From the NCBI RefSeq assembly GCF_009765865.1, contig NZ_LMUQ01000026.1, positions 1 to 64,000 on the forward strand: a stretch of DNA of 64,000 nucleotides. The letters are read 5' to 3'. This DNA comes from Acidisoma sp. L85. GTDB taxonomy: Bacteria > Pseudomonadota > Alphaproteobacteria > Acetobacterales > Acetobacteraceae. The first letter of the stretch is position 1. Each line of letters starts with the position of its first letter. Below are positions 41,669 through 50,648 of this stretch, in pieces. Both the position numbers and the translations under genes were made by a program. A model generated the notes under the pieces. That model made no database searches. It was not told the origin of the DNA and was given only the letters and a program-made list of their open reading frames with translations.

Positions 41669-42884
41669 ACTCCGCTTGCCGTTCGCTCTTTGGAGACGCC
41701 TGGCGGGAGCCGCGTCGGTAGCCCTTGCGCTCGCGGGATGCGTCGTTCCGCCCAAAGGCACGGTCGCGGTGAGTGGCGCAGGCATGACCCTGACGCCCGT
41801 GGCTTTCGCCGCGCTGCCCGGCTGGAATGCCACCCAGCCGTCCGGCGCTTTGGCGGCCTTCGTGACGAGCTGCCAGCGAATTCAGTATTTCCCGCCGGAC
41901 CAGAGTTTGGGGGGCAGCGGCACCGCCGCGACGCTCGGGGGCAATGCGGCGGCCTGGAGCAATGTCTGCGCGGCGGCGCGTGGCACGCCGCTCTCGGATG
42001 ACGCCGCGGCGCGGGCCTTCTTCCTGGCCCAGTTCCAGCCCTATGAAGTCGCGGAGACCGGCAGTTCAGCCGCCCGGTTCACCGGCTACTACGAGCCTGA
42101 AGTGGCGGGGAGCACCACGCAAACTGACTCGTTTCAGACGCCGCTCTTTGGGCTGCCGCCCGACCTGGTCAGCTTCGACCTTGGCGGCTTCGAGCCGTCG
42201 CTCGCCGGGAAAACGGCGGTCGGACGCATCGCTGGTGACACTGTGGTGCCCTACTACGACCGATTTCAGATCGACAACGGCGCGCTGGACGGCCAGCAAC
42301 TGGCGATTGCCTGGGTAGCCGATCCGGTCGATGCCTTTTTCCTGCAGATTGAAGGCTCCGGCCGCATCGACTTGCCGAACGGCGATACAATGCGAGTGGT
42401 CTATGCGGGGAAGAACGGCCGCCCCTATGTGCCCATCGGCCGGGTGATGGTGGAGCAGAAGCTGTTGCCCCCCGATGGCGTGTCGGAGCAGAGCATCCGC
42501 GCCTGGCTGGAAGCCCATCCGGACCGCGCGCGTGCCATCATGGAGCGCAACCCCTCCTATGTGTTCTTCAAGACGGCGCCGGAATTGCAGAGCGACGCCG
42601 GACCGCCGGGTGCGCTTGGCGTCAGCCTGACGCCGGGGCGCTCTATCGCGGTGGACCGCAAATACCTACCCCTGGGCGCGCCGGTCTGGGTGGATACGAC
42701 CGACCCGACGACGCACGCGCCGTATCAGCGACTGATGGTCGCGCAGGATCTCGGAGCGGCGATCCAGGGTCCGCTGCATGTCGATATCTTTTTCGGCACG
42801 GGTGCGGCCGCCGCGATCCCCGCGGGTGCGATGAACGCGGGCGGAAAGGTTTACGTGCTCCTACCGAAGCCGGCGGCGCCCTAG
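41613..42884 (+). CDS. mltA: Membrane-bound lytic murein transglycosylase A
   Basis: 423 residues from the GTG at 41613; GTG 41628 is also possible. Both overlap the tim44-like gene, and the lipoprotein signal (LAGAASVALALAGC, lipobox LAGC at about residue 43) starts well inside, so the true start could be later. MltA domain: FTGYYEPEVAGS, AYVDDP-like IAWVADPVDAFFLQIEGSGRI, and the 3D domain at the end (VDRKYLPLGAPVWVDT, RLMVAQDLGAAIQG with catalytic Asp, VDIFFG). It cleaves peptidoglycan glycan strands to 1,6-anhydro ends in the periplasm. Confidence 0.94.
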   Translation: MTSRCVTPSGASPPRAAHKLRLPFALWRRLAGAASVALALAGCVVPPKGTVAVSGAGMTLTPVAFAALPGWNATQPSGALAAFVTSCQRIQYFPPDQSLGGSGTAATLGGNAAAWSNVCAAARGTPLSDDAAARAFFLAQFQPYEVAETGSSAARFTGYYEPEVAGSTTQTDSFQTPLFGLPPDLVSFDLGGFEPSLAGKTAVGRIAGDTVVPYYDRFQIDNGALDGQQLAIAWVADPVDAFFLQIEGSGRIDLPNGDTMRVVYAGKNGRPYVPIGRVMVEQKLLPPDGVSEQSIRAWLEAHPDRARAIMERNPSYVFFKTAPELQSDAGPPGALGVSLTPGRSIAVDRKYLPLGAPVWVDTTDPTTHAPYQRLMVAQDLGAAIQGPLHVDIFFGTGAAAAIPAGAMNAGGKVYVLLPKPAAP

Positions 42885-43666
42885 CTAACCGGCTGCGCCT
42901 TCAGAAAGGGCGCCACTGCTGCGAGGAAACCCGCCGGATCCTCCGCATGCAGCCAATGCCCGGCATTCGGCAACACCACGAATTGCGCCGCGGGAAAGAG
43001 GTCGCGGATCGCGCCTTGGTCGGTTTCCGCGACATAGGTGGAGCGAGCACCGGAAATGAAGAGGCTCGGGCCGCCGTAAGGCGATGTCTCGCCATTCTCC
43101 CACCCCTCGATGGTCGCCATACCGCCAGCGATCTCGGACAAACCGATACGCCATGCGGGCATCGCCTCACCGCCGAGGCGCAGGCTGAGCAATAGAAACG
43201 ACCGGGTAGCCGGATCGGCCACACCATCGGCGAGCGCCTTATTGGCTTCGGCGCGAGTCATCCCCGGATGCAGCGGCAGAGCGAGCATGGCGGCCGCGAT
43301 CTCTCGGTTGCCGTGCCGATAGCCACGCGGCGCGATATCGGCGACGACCAGACGCGACACCAATGTCGGCTGGTCCAATGCGAGGCGCATCGCGACCTTG
43401 CCGCCCATCGAGTGTCCCAGCAGCGCGCAGGGCAGGGCGCTCATGGCGCCCAGCGTCTCGCGCACATCGGCGGCCATCTCGTCGTAGCTCATGCCCTTCG
43501 CATGCGGGCTGTCGCCGTGGTTGCGGAGATCGAGCGCCACGACGCGATGGCCATCGGTGGCGAGAGCTTTTTGCAGCGAATGAAGATTGCGCGAGGCACC
43601 GAACAGGCCATGCAGCAGGACAATCGGCGGCCCGTCTCCGCCGAGCGTTACGGCGTTCAGGCGCAT
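42881..43666 (-). CDS. Alpha/beta-fold hydrolase (esterase, YbfF-like)
   Basis: 261 residues. Oxyanion-hole segment LLHGLFGASRNLHSL, ALDLRNHGDSPHA, nucleophile Ser86 in LLGHSMGGKVAM, and catalytic His near the end in NAGHWLHAEDP. Closest in layout to the short acyl-ester hydrolase YbfF; substrate unknown. Convergent with mltA, with a four-base overlap of the stop regions. Confidence 0.92.
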   Translation of the reverse strand: MRLNAVTLGGDGPPIVLLHGLFGASRNLHSLQKALATDGHRVVALDLRNHGDSPHAKGMSYDEMAADVRETLGAMSALPCALLGHSMGGKVAMRLALDQPTLVSRLVVADIAPRGYRHGNREIAAAMLALPLHPGMTRAEANKALADGVADPATRSFLLLSLRLGGEAMPAWRIGLSEIAGGMATIEGWENGETSPYGGPSLFISGARSTYVAETDQGAIRDLFPAAQFVVLPNAGHWLHAEDPAGFLAAVAPFLKAQPVS

Positions 43667-43720
43667 CGGGACCTCATCGCGACCAGGACGCGAGGGTGCG
43701 CGACCGTCCCTGCCGGCTTC

Positions 43721-44722
43721 TCATGGGACGCGCAGCATGATCTTGCCGATATGTCCGCGCGTCTCCATCAGGCGATGCGCCGCCGCGACCTCGGCCAAGG
43801 GAAAGCTCGTTTCGATCACTGGCGCGCAGCGGCCTTCATCCAGCAGCGGCCAAACTTTTTCGCGCAGACCTTGCGCCACCGCCGCCTTTTCCGCGGCGCT
43901 GCGGGGCCGCATCGTCGAGCCGGTGACGACCAGACGCTTTGTCATGATATGCAGCAGATCGACACGTTCGATCGTGCTGCCCTGCATGAAGGCGATGATC
44001 TGGAGCCGTCCATCCTTCTTGAGGCTCGCGATGTTGCGTGCGAAATAGGGGGCGCCGACCATGTCGAGAATGACATCGACGCCGCGATGCATGGTCAGGC
44101 GCGTGATCTCCTCGGCGAAGTCGGCTTCGTTGTAGTTGATCGCGGCATGGGCGCCGAGGCGCTCGCAGGCGCGCGCCTTGTCGGCGCTGCCGACGGTAGT
44201 GAAGACCACGGCGCCGAAAGCCTGGGCGAGTTGGATGGCGGTGATGCCGATGCCGCCTGTGCCGCCATGGATGAGCACGCTGTCACCGGCGCCGAACGGA
44301 CCGGCCTGAAACAGATTTGCCCAGACGGTGAAATAGTTTTCCGGCAATGCGGCGGCCTGTAAAGCGTCATACCCGCGCGGCCAGGGCAAGCATTGGCCGA
44401 CCGGCGCCACGCAGTATTCGGCATAGCCACCGCCGTTGACGAGGGCGCAAACCCGATCGCCCTCGGCCCAGCCCGTCACCGCGGCGCCGATAGCCGCGAC
44501 CGTGCCCGCGACTTCGAGGCCGAGATTGGGATTGGCGCCCGGCGGCGGCGGGTAATGGCCCTGGCGCTGCGAGATATCCGGCCGGTTGACCCCCGCCGCC
44601 TCGACACGGATGAGAACTTCGCCGTCCTGGGGAACCGGAACGGGCGCGGTCCGCAGCAGCATCGCCTCCGGCCCGCCGGGCTGTTCGACCACAATGAATT
44701 GCATTTCGGTTGGGAGTGTCAT
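43721..44722 (-). CDS. NAD(P)H-quinone oxidoreductase (zinc-free MDR, PIG3/QOR family)
   Basis: 333 residues from the ATG at 44722, with GGAGG about seven bases upstream; an in-frame GTG at 44797 lacks a site. GroES-like N-terminal domain (VRVEAAGVNRPDISQRQGHYPPPPG) and Rossmann domain with IHGGTGGIGITAIQLA. Zinc ligands of alcohol dehydrogenases are missing. PNLGLEVAGTV and the C-terminal HRLMETRGHIGKIMLRV fit the TP53I3/PIG3-like quinone oxidoreductases. Reduces quinones or related carbonyls with NADPH. Confidence 0.92.
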   Translation of the reverse strand: MTLPTEMQFIVVEQPGGPEAMLLRTAPVPVPQDGEVLIRVEAAGVNRPDISQRQGHYPPPPGANPNLGLEVAGTVAAIGAAVTGWAEGDRVCALVNGGGYAEYCVAPVGQCLPWPRGYDALQAAALPENYFTVWANLFQAGPFGAGDSVLIHGGTGGIGITAIQLAQAFGAVVFTTVGSADKARACERLGAHAAINYNEADFAEEITRLTMHRGVDVILDMVGAPYFARNIASLKKDGRLQIIAFMQGSTIERVDLLHIMTKRLVVTGSTMRPRSAAEKAAVAQGLREKVWPLLDEGRCAPVIETSFPLAEVAAAHRLMETRGHIGKIMLRVP

Positions 44723-44862
44723 GCTTCGTCCTCCAGCGGGTGACGCGGCTCGCCACGCGCCCATTACCTTGATTTCGGAGCGCGCCGGTTGCGTCAAGAG
44801 CGGCGTCGTGCATGAACGGGTTTGACGGCTCGGTCGCCGCGCTCAACGCGAAGGGAAACCCG

Positions 44863-46155
44863 ATGTCCAGGCCACGGCGCGACGTGCTGGCCGGTCTTGG
44901 CCTGGCGGGTCTCGGCCTGCTGCCGGGCGTGGCCGCGCCGTTGCTGGCTCACGCTGGCGAGACGGTGCCGCGCAATGCCGCTGGCAGGGTGCAGCCGCTG
45001 CGGATCGGCGCCCTGTTTCCGGCAACCGGCCCGCTCGCGGCGCAAGGTGACGAATGCCTGCGCGGGGTCCGGCTCGCGGTAGCCCTCAGCAACCAGGCTG
45101 GCGGTGTTTTGGGACGGCCGGTGCAACTGGTCACTGGCAACGCCGCGGATCCGGATCGCGCGGTGGCGGAAGCGCGGCGGCTCATCACCGAGGGTCCGCC
45201 GGTTCTCATCCTCGGCACCGGAGCGAGCACGCTCAGCCTTGGCGCCACCGAGGTCGGCGAGGGTTCCGGCATTCCGTATTGGGAGCTGAGCGCGACGGCT
45301 CCCGGCATCACCACGCGGGGCTTTCGCTATCTGGTGCGCGTTTGCGAGACGGCGAATGCGATCGCCGATCGGGCGCTGCAGGTCGCGACCGAGTTTCAGC
45401 CGAGCTTCGGCCCACCACAGAGAACACCGATCGGCATAGCGGTAGTTTTTGGCAACGACACCAACGGCAGCACGATGGCGCAGCTCATCAACGCGGGGGC
45501 CCTGGCGCGCAAGATGCCCGCGCCGGAGGCGATCGCCTATCAGGCCGACACCGCCGATTTCAGCGGCATCGCGCGGCGCCTGCAAACATTGCGTCCCGAT
45601 GTCGTCATCCATCACGGCGACGTCGATCAGGTGGTGTTGTTCTACAACGCGCTCGAGACCATCCATTGGAAGCCGCGCATGCTGATCGGCACCAGTGACG
45701 CCTATCAATCGAGTGAAACCGCGACGATGGTCGGAGGCACCTTCGATGGCACGGTCACCATCGGTGCCACGCCCTATCGGGTCGATCAGCGTTTCGCGCC
45801 GCAGGCGGCTGCTGTCGCCCAGGCCTATGCGGCGGCTTATGGCGGTCCGCCGCGATCGGGTGAGAGCCTCGCGCATTACGCCGGCACGCGGCTTTGCCTG
45901 GAGGCGCTGGCTCTGGCGGGTTCCCCTGATCGGGACAAGCTCATTGCCGTGGTGCGCAAGCTCGACCTTCCCGAGGGCACGCTGGCCGATGGCTGGGGCG
46001 CGGTGTTCGGCACCGGGGGCCAGAACACGCGCGCTTTCGCTTGTGCGAGCCAGTGGCAGGGCGGCGCGCCGGTGGCTCTGCTGCCGCGCGGTGCCGCTGC
46101 GGGGACCTATTCGCCGCGCTTCCAAACGATGTTCGGCGACCTGGACAAAAGCTAG
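44863..46155 (+). CDS. Periplasmic amino-acid/amide-binding ABC transporter protein
   Basis: 430 residues from the ATG at 44863; a possible ATG at 44812 adds 17. The N-terminus has a Tat-like signal (RRDVLAGLGLAGLG) ending near AHAGE. Type I periplasmic binding fold (peripla_BP_6): IGALFPATGPLAAQGDECLRG, PVQLVTGNAADPDRAVAEARRLI, PYWELSATAPGIT and DTADFSGIARRLQTLRPDVV. Family members bind branched-chain amino acids, amides or urea for Liv/Urt-type transporters. No permease or ATPase genes are adjacent, so it is an orphan receptor or serves a transporter elsewhere. Confidence 0.9.
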   Translation: MSRPRRDVLAGLGLAGLGLLPGVAAPLLAHAGETVPRNAAGRVQPLRIGALFPATGPLAAQGDECLRGVRLAVALSNQAGGVLGRPVQLVTGNAADPDRAVAEARRLITEGPPVLILGTGASTLSLGATEVGEGSGIPYWELSATAPGITTRGFRYLVRVCETANAIADRALQVATEFQPSFGPPQRTPIGIAVVFGNDTNGSTMAQLINAGALARKMPAPEAIAYQADTADFSGIARRLQTLRPDVVIHHGDVDQVVLFYNALETIHWKPRMLIGTSDAYQSSETATMVGGTFDGTVTIGATPYRVDQRFAPQAAAVAQAYAAAYGGPPRSGESLAHYAGTRLCLEALALAGSPDRDKLIAVVRKLDLPEGTLADGWGAVFGTGGQNTRAFACASQWQGGAPVALLPRGAAAGTYSPRFQTMFGDLDKS

Positions 46156-46199
46156 GGGCCGCCCCACGTGAGCCGCATTGAAAACATGGGGTGTTCGTC

Positions 46200-46370
46200 A
46201 TGCTGAAATGGGCGCTCATCTTCGCGGTCATCGCCATCATCGCAGGTGTCTTCGGGTTTACCGGGATAGCGGCGGGCGCGGCGTCCATCGCGAAGATTCT
46301 GTTCTTCATCTTCCTGGTCGTTTTTGTGGTGTTCCTGGTCATGTCGTTCACAGCCGCACGAAACTTGTGA
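46200..46370 (+). CDS. DUF1328 small membrane protein (YtjA-like)
   Basis: 56 residues: [20 protein letters not shown], then [20 protein letters not shown] and a third hydrophobic run to RNL. Two membrane helices around a [10 protein letters not shown] turn are the DUF1328 hallmark. Function unknown; members are often stress-induced. The ATG at 46200 follows GGGG. A strong terminator starts 35 bases after the stop. Confidence 0.9.
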   Translation: MLKWALIFAVIAIIAGVFGFTGIAAGAASIAKILFFIFLVVFVVFLVMSFTAARNL

Positions 46371-46404
46371 CGACGCGACTCCGCTGAGGATTCGACCTGA
46401 GATG

Positions 46405-46436
46405 AAAGGGCCCCGCGGTTTCGCGGGGCCCTTTTT
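46405..46436 (+). terminator. Rho-independent terminator
   Basis: Perfect 13-bp stem AAAGGGCCCCGCG / CGCGGGGCCCTTT with a GTTT loop, running into TTTTT. Best terminator in the window; ends the DUF1328 transcript. Confidence 0.9.
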
Positions 46437-46573
46437 CGTCTGGCGAGACCTGGAAGGCGATTATTTTACTCTAAGGCGGTGATCGGGCAGCCGCTCCTTA
46501 TTCTCTCCACAGAGATTTGCGCTATTGGATCCGCGACGCGCGATAGAACCGGCGCGGCGATGAGAGCCTGCCG

Positions 46574-48361
46574 ATGTCCACCCGAACCCTAAGCAACCGC
46601 CAGCGCCGGCCCTTCGGCGACTGGGTGCTGCATGCGCCGCAAACTCTCAGGGCCCTCGTCCGCGCGGACGAGCTCTGGCTCACCGTGCTCGCGGCGATCG
46701 TTGGCGTGTGCGCCGGCAGTGTTGTCGTTGCGATGAACGGTATCATCCAGGTGATGCACGAAAACTTGTTCGAGCTGCCCAGCGGCGGCCGGCTGAGTTC
46801 GGCGGCCTCTGTTCCGCTGTCTCGGCTGCTCTTAGTGCCGACAATCGGCGGGCTGGTGATGGGTCTGCTGGCCTTGGCGCTCGCGCGCTGGCGCCCCCGC
46901 CGGGCGATCGATCCGATCGAGGCGAATGCACTTTATGGCGGGCGCATGTCGATGCTCGACAGCCTGGTCGTTTGCGGGCAGACGCTGATTTCCTGCGGCG
47001 TGGGCGCTTCCGTCGGTCTGGAAGCGGGCTACACGCAGATGGGATCGGCGCTGGCGTCCCGCATCGGGCGCAGCTTCCGCCTGCGGCGAAGCGACCTGCG
47101 GCTGATGGTGGGATGCGGCGCGGCCGCGGCGATCGGCGCCGCCTTCAACGCGCCGCTGACCGGCGCCTTCTATGGCATTGAGCTGGTCATCGGCACCTAT
47201 TCGGTCGGCATCCTCGCCCCCGTGGTCGTTGCCTCGCTGACGGCGGTCTTCGTGCAGCGCTGGTTGCTGGGGGGCGTGCAGCCTTTTGACCTGCCGCTGC
47301 CGACGGATATTCCGCTGACGCAGTTCATTCCGATCCTGGCGCTCGGCATCATCTGCGCCCTGATCGGCATCGCCATCATGCGCGGCGTGACCATCGCCGA
47401 GGATCTGTTCCGCCGCAGTCCGCTGCCAGTGTGGTCCCGGCCGATGGTGGGGGGGCTCATCGTCGGTCTTTGCGGGATGGTGACGCCGATGGTGCTGTCC
47501 TCGGGCCATGGCGCTCTGCGGGACGGGCTCGATATCGACTATCCCTTTTTGCTGGTCGGCACGGCGCTGGTGCTGAAGTCGCTCGCTTCGGCGGTGTCGA
47601 TTGGCTCGGGTTTTCGCGGCGGGTTGTTCTTTGCGTCGCTGTTCCTGGGCTCGCTGGTGGGGAAGTGTTTCGCGGATGTCCTCACGCTACTCTCGGTGGG
47701 ACCGGTGCTGCCGCCGGTGGTCTATGGCCTCATCGGCATGAGCGCCATGGCGGTCGCCGTCATTGGCGGGCCGCTCACCATGTGTTTCCTGTCGTTGGAA
47801 ACCACCGGCAGCTTTCCGCTGACCATCGCGGTGCTGGCGGCGGTCATCGTGTCCTCGGTCACGGCGCGGCGCACCTTCGGCTACTCCTTCGCCACCTGGC
47901 GCTTCCATCTGCGGGGCGAGGCGATCCGCAGCGCCGTCGATATCGGCTGGGTCAATACGCTGAGCGTCGGGCGGATGATGCGGCGGGATATACGGACGAT
48001 CCACGCGGATATGACGCTCGCCGCCTTCCGGCGGGACTTTCCGCTCGGCTCGACCCATCGCGTGGTCGTGGTGGATGACGCCGATCGCTATGCCGGGATC
48101 GTGCAGACCGCGGAGGCCTATAGCCCCGACCTCGCCGTGGACCGGGTGGGCGATATCCTGCATTTCGAGAAGGAGATGCTGACTCCGCAGATGACAGTGA
48201 AGACCGCCATCGTGATCTTCGAGGAGGCGGAGAGCGACGCGCTGGTGGTGGTCGATTCGAAGGAGTCGCGCCACGTCATCGGGCTCCTCACCGAGCAGCA
48301 TGCTTTGCGCCGCTACACTGAGGAACTTGACCGCAGACGACGCGAATTGGCTGGGGAGTAA
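46574..48361 (+). CDS. ClC-family chloride channel/transporter with CBS domains
   Basis: 595 residues. Membrane part (about 25-430) has ClC selectivity and gating segments: GVGASVGLEAGYTQMGSALA (with the Glu of the usual GxEGP region), GAAFNAPLTGAFYGIELV, and SIGSGFRGGLFFASLFLGSLVG. Two C-terminal CBS domains (about 455-590: MMRRDIRTIHADMTLAAF and ESRHVIGLLTEQHALRRY) form a cytoplasmic nucleotide-sensing module. It exchanges chloride or other anions, possibly with protons, and may help acid resistance. The proline of the canonical GxEGP is replaced (GLEAG). Confidence 0.92.
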   Translation: MSTRTLSNRQRRPFGDWVLHAPQTLRALVRADELWLTVLAAIVGVCAGSVVVAMNGIIQVMHENLFELPSGGRLSSAASVPLSRLLLVPTIGGLVMGLLALALARWRPRRAIDPIEANALYGGRMSMLDSLVVCGQTLISCGVGASVGLEAGYTQMGSALASRIGRSFRLRRSDLRLMVGCGAAAAIGAAFNAPLTGAFYGIELVIGTYSVGILAPVVVASLTAVFVQRWLLGGVQPFDLPLPTDIPLTQFIPILALGIICALIGIAIMRGVTIAEDLFRRSPLPVWSRPMVGGLIVGLCGMVTPMVLSSGHGALRDGLDIDYPFLLVGTALVLKSLASAVSIGSGFRGGLFFASLFLGSLVGKCFADVLTLLSVGPVLPPVVYGLIGMSAMAVAVIGGPLTMCFLSLETTGSFPLTIAVLAAVIVSSVTARRTFGYSFATWRFHLRGEAIRSAVDIGWVNTLSVGRMMRRDIRTIHADMTLAAFRRDFPLGSTHRVVVVDDADRYAGIVQTAEAYSPDLAVDRVGDILHFEKEMLTPQMTVKTAIVIFEEAESDALVVVDSKESRHVIGLLTEQHALRRYTEELDRRRRELAGE

Positions 48362-48537
48362 GCCCGTCCTAGACACTGGCGGACGCGATGCCGGCGATTG
48401 GAGGCGGCTCTGCGCCGATCCAGCTTGACCTGACAGGGGGTGATGCCCCATGTGGCGCCCTTGTTATGGGCATATCATGTCCGGTTCTTCGCCGCCCTAT
48501 CGCGGCGGGATGAGGCCGGGCGGCGGAAAGTGGAATC

Positions 48538-48705
48538 ATGGCCAAGTCGAATACCGTTCAGATCAAACTCGTCTCCTCAGCGGATACGGGTTATTTCTAC
48601 GTCACGAAAAAGAACACACGCGCCCAGACCGGCAAGCTGGCGATGAAGAAATACGACCCGGTCGCCCGCAAGCATGTCGAGTTCCGCGAAGCTAAAATTA
48701 AGTAA
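48538..48705 (+). CDS. rpmG: 50S ribosomal protein L33
   Basis: 55 residues: [20 protein letters not shown], then [20 protein letters not shown] and [10 protein letters not shown]. This is the proteobacterial, cysteine-free (zinc-independent) L33. It binds 23S rRNA near the E site. The gene stands alone after the ClC gene; its ribosome binding site is weak (GGCGGAAAG 8-17 bases upstream). Confidence 0.97.
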   Translation: MAKSNTVQIKLVSSADTGYFYVTKKNTRAQTGKLAMKKYDPVARKHVEFREAKIK

Positions 48706-48791
48706 GCTTCGCCTAACCCGCCTCACTGAGCCCGAAATACCAGCCACGCTGCGCGGAAGCGCCTCGTGGCTGTCGACGTTTGTTTTGCGTT

Positions 48792-49619
48792 TCAGTTTGC
48801 TTCCGCACCCGGCGGGGGCGCCGCGCTTCGCCCGATGATGGCGTCACAGGCGACCGGCATTGCCGGTGGAACCCCACCGCCGGGCGGCGGCGGCTGTATT
48901 CCGCCAGAGGGCGGAAACCACCAGGCCAGACTCGCCCCACATCCGTCCCCCGGCGGCACCGGCGCCTGATCGACGCAGAGCGGTTGGCCCGGCGGGCAGG
49001 CGAAATGCAGATGCATATGCGCCCGATGGCCCCACCAGGGCCGGACACGACGCAACCAGCTGCGGTCCCCCGTGACAGTTTCGCAAAGTTCGCGCTTGAT
49101 CGCCGCGTTTACGAGGAGCCGGTCGAGCCCCGGCAACTCCGTCGCCAGCCGGATGAGCTCGACCGTTGCGGCGGAGAATCGCGATGGATCGACCATCGCC
49201 GATCCCGGTGCCACGAGGGCTGGCGGGGTCAGGTTCTCCATCTGCCACGGCGCGAGGCGTGGCTTGGGATCCGTGTCGAGGTAGATGTCCACGTCCAGCC
49301 CGCGCTGATGCGCGATGTGACCCCCGGCAAGCGGGCCGCCGCGCGGGCCAGAAATGTCGCCGATGTAGAGTTCCGATAGCCCATCGGCTTGGGCCTCCGC
49401 CGCGAGCAGTGAAATCCCGCGCAGCGTATTGGGCGCGCCCCAGAAGCTGCTCTGCCCGGCGCGGATCACGATATAGCCGGGGCCTTCGGGCGGCAGCGCA
49501 TGGGCACCCGCGATGCAGCCGGTGCTCGCGCCGATGATCCGCAAGGGGCCGGGCGCGGGTGAGCCACCCGCTGCGGCGAGAGTCAGAAACAGGAGAGGCG
49601 CCAGCCCAGCAAGACGCAT
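48792..49619 (-). CDS. mepA: Penicillin-insensitive murein DD-endopeptidase MepA
   Basis: 275 residues. Signal peptide about 1-17 (MRLAGLAPLLFLTLAAA). LAS-type metallopeptidase: zinc ligands in AGGHIAHQRGLDVDIYL (His and Asp) and WWGHRAHMHLHFACP. It cleaves D-Ala-meso-DAP cross-links in the periplasm. The C-terminal 45 residues are Pro/Gly-rich with Cys pairs, longer than the enteric enzyme. The downstream end approaches rpmG convergently. Confidence 0.95.
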   Translation of the reverse strand: MRLAGLAPLLFLTLAAAGGSPAPGPLRIIGASTGCIAGAHALPPEGPGYIVIRAGQSSFWGAPNTLRGISLLAAEAQADGLSELYIGDISGPRGGPLAGGHIAHQRGLDVDIYLDTDPKPRLAPWQMENLTPPALVAPGSAMVDPSRFSAATVELIRLATELPGLDRLLVNAAIKRELCETVTGDRSWLRRVRPWWGHRAHMHLHFACPPGQPLCVDQAPVPPGDGCGASLAWWFPPSGGIQPPPPGGGVPPAMPVACDAIIGRSAAPPPGAEAN

Positions 49620-49622
49620 CGC

Positions 49623-50408
49623 TCAGGTCCCGACTGGCAGCGTGAAAGCCTCGCGGAAACGGCGCAGCGCCAATTCGTCATCGCCCGAGGCCCAGGCTTC
49701 GAGGCCGATCGTGCCGCGATAGCCAATCGCCGCCAGCGCCTGGGCGATTGCCGGGTAGTTGATCTCGCCGGTGCCTGGTTCGCAGCGGCCGGGCACATCG
49801 GCGACCTGGATCTCGCCGATGAAGGGCGCCGCCCGGCGTAGCAGCTCGATGAGATTCCCCTCGCCGATCTGCGCATGGTACAGGTCGAGCATCAGCCGCA
49901 GCCCCGGCCGCCCCACCGATTCCACCAGCGCCAGCGTATCGGCGGCGCGGGCGAAGGGGACGCCGGGATGATCGACGGCATTGTTCAGATTCTCCAGGCA
50001 GAACACGACCCCCGCGCGTTCCCCAAGATCAGCGATACGGTCGAGCGTGTGCCGGGCCTTCAGCCACATCGCGGGCGTCGTCTCATGGGCCACGACCACC
50101 GGCAGTCCTTGGTTGTCGAGGCCGGTGCCGTGCAGGTTGAGACGAGGGATACCGAGCTTCGCGGCGACCGGCAGGGATTGCTCGGCGGTGCGTAGCAGCT
50201 CATCGGCGCCAGCATCATCGGCGAGCGTGCCGGTGACGTAGCCGGTCATGGACGAAAAGGTGACGCCGGTGCGGCTCAGCGCATCGATGTCATGCCGCGT
50301 CCAGTCCCAGATCTCGACGTCGAAACCGAGATCCGCGATGCGCCGCACCCGCTCGGTGATGGGAAGATCGCGGAAAACCATCTCGGCGCAGACGGCGAGG
50401 GTGAACAT
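49623..50408 (-). CDS. Hydroxypyruvate isomerase-family TIM-barrel protein
   Basis: 261 residues from the ATG at 50408 (MFTLAVCAEMVF) with GGAG six bases upstream; an upstream frame to 50510 adds 34 residues without support. Xylose-isomerase-like barrel (AP_endonuc_2): FDVEIWDWTRHD, LNLHGTG, VVFCLENLNNAVDHPG (metal-binding Glu), LMLDLYHAQIGEGN and IQVADVPGRCEPGTGEINYP. These match hydroxypyruvate isomerase (Hyi) and 2-oxo-tetronate isomerases. Four bases separate it from mepA, so the two may share a transcript. Confidence 0.88.
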   Translation of the reverse strand: MFTLAVCAEMVFRDLPITERVRRIADLGFDVEIWDWTRHDIDALSRTGVTFSSMTGYVTGTLADDAGADELLRTAEQSLPVAAKLGIPRLNLHGTGLDNQGLPVVVAHETTPAMWLKARHTLDRIADLGERAGVVFCLENLNNAVDHPGVPFARAADTLALVESVGRPGLRLMLDLYHAQIGEGNLIELLRRAAPFIGEIQVADVPGRCEPGTGEINYPAIAQALAAIGYRGTIGLEAWASGDDELALRRFREAFTLPVGT

Positions 50409-50522
50409 GACGGGCTCCGGGTTGGTGGTCCTTGCCTTCTCGTTCAGCCCGGTTCGGGGCGCAACCATGCGCGGGACGCTAGAGCGGCAGGTTGCTGGTT
50501 GGAAGCGCACTTATTCCACCAT

Positions 50523-50611
50523 CGTCATGCTCGGCGAAGGCCGAGCATCCATGCCTTTGCTTGCGTGACGAAGGGAAGGCGTGGATGGCACGCCTGCGCG
50601 TGCCATGACGG
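50523..50611. repeat. Dispersed palindromic repeat, copy 2
   Basis: About 89 bases in the intergenic region between the Hyi-like gene and the Wza-like gene. Near-identical to the reverse complement of 6769-6856. Contains the palindromes TGCTCGGCGAAGGCCGAGCA and TGGCACGCCTGCGCGTGCCA. The two arms can fold independently, giving a BIME-like double hairpin. Confidence 0.75.
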
Positions 50612-50648
50612 ATCTCTTGGGCGGGGTCGAATAGTAGATCAGCACGCG

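Noticed and set aside
48440-48695. Small plus-strand frames overlapping rpmG
   Set aside because: rpmG itself is clear in another frame; the overlapping frames have no ribosome site or similarity.
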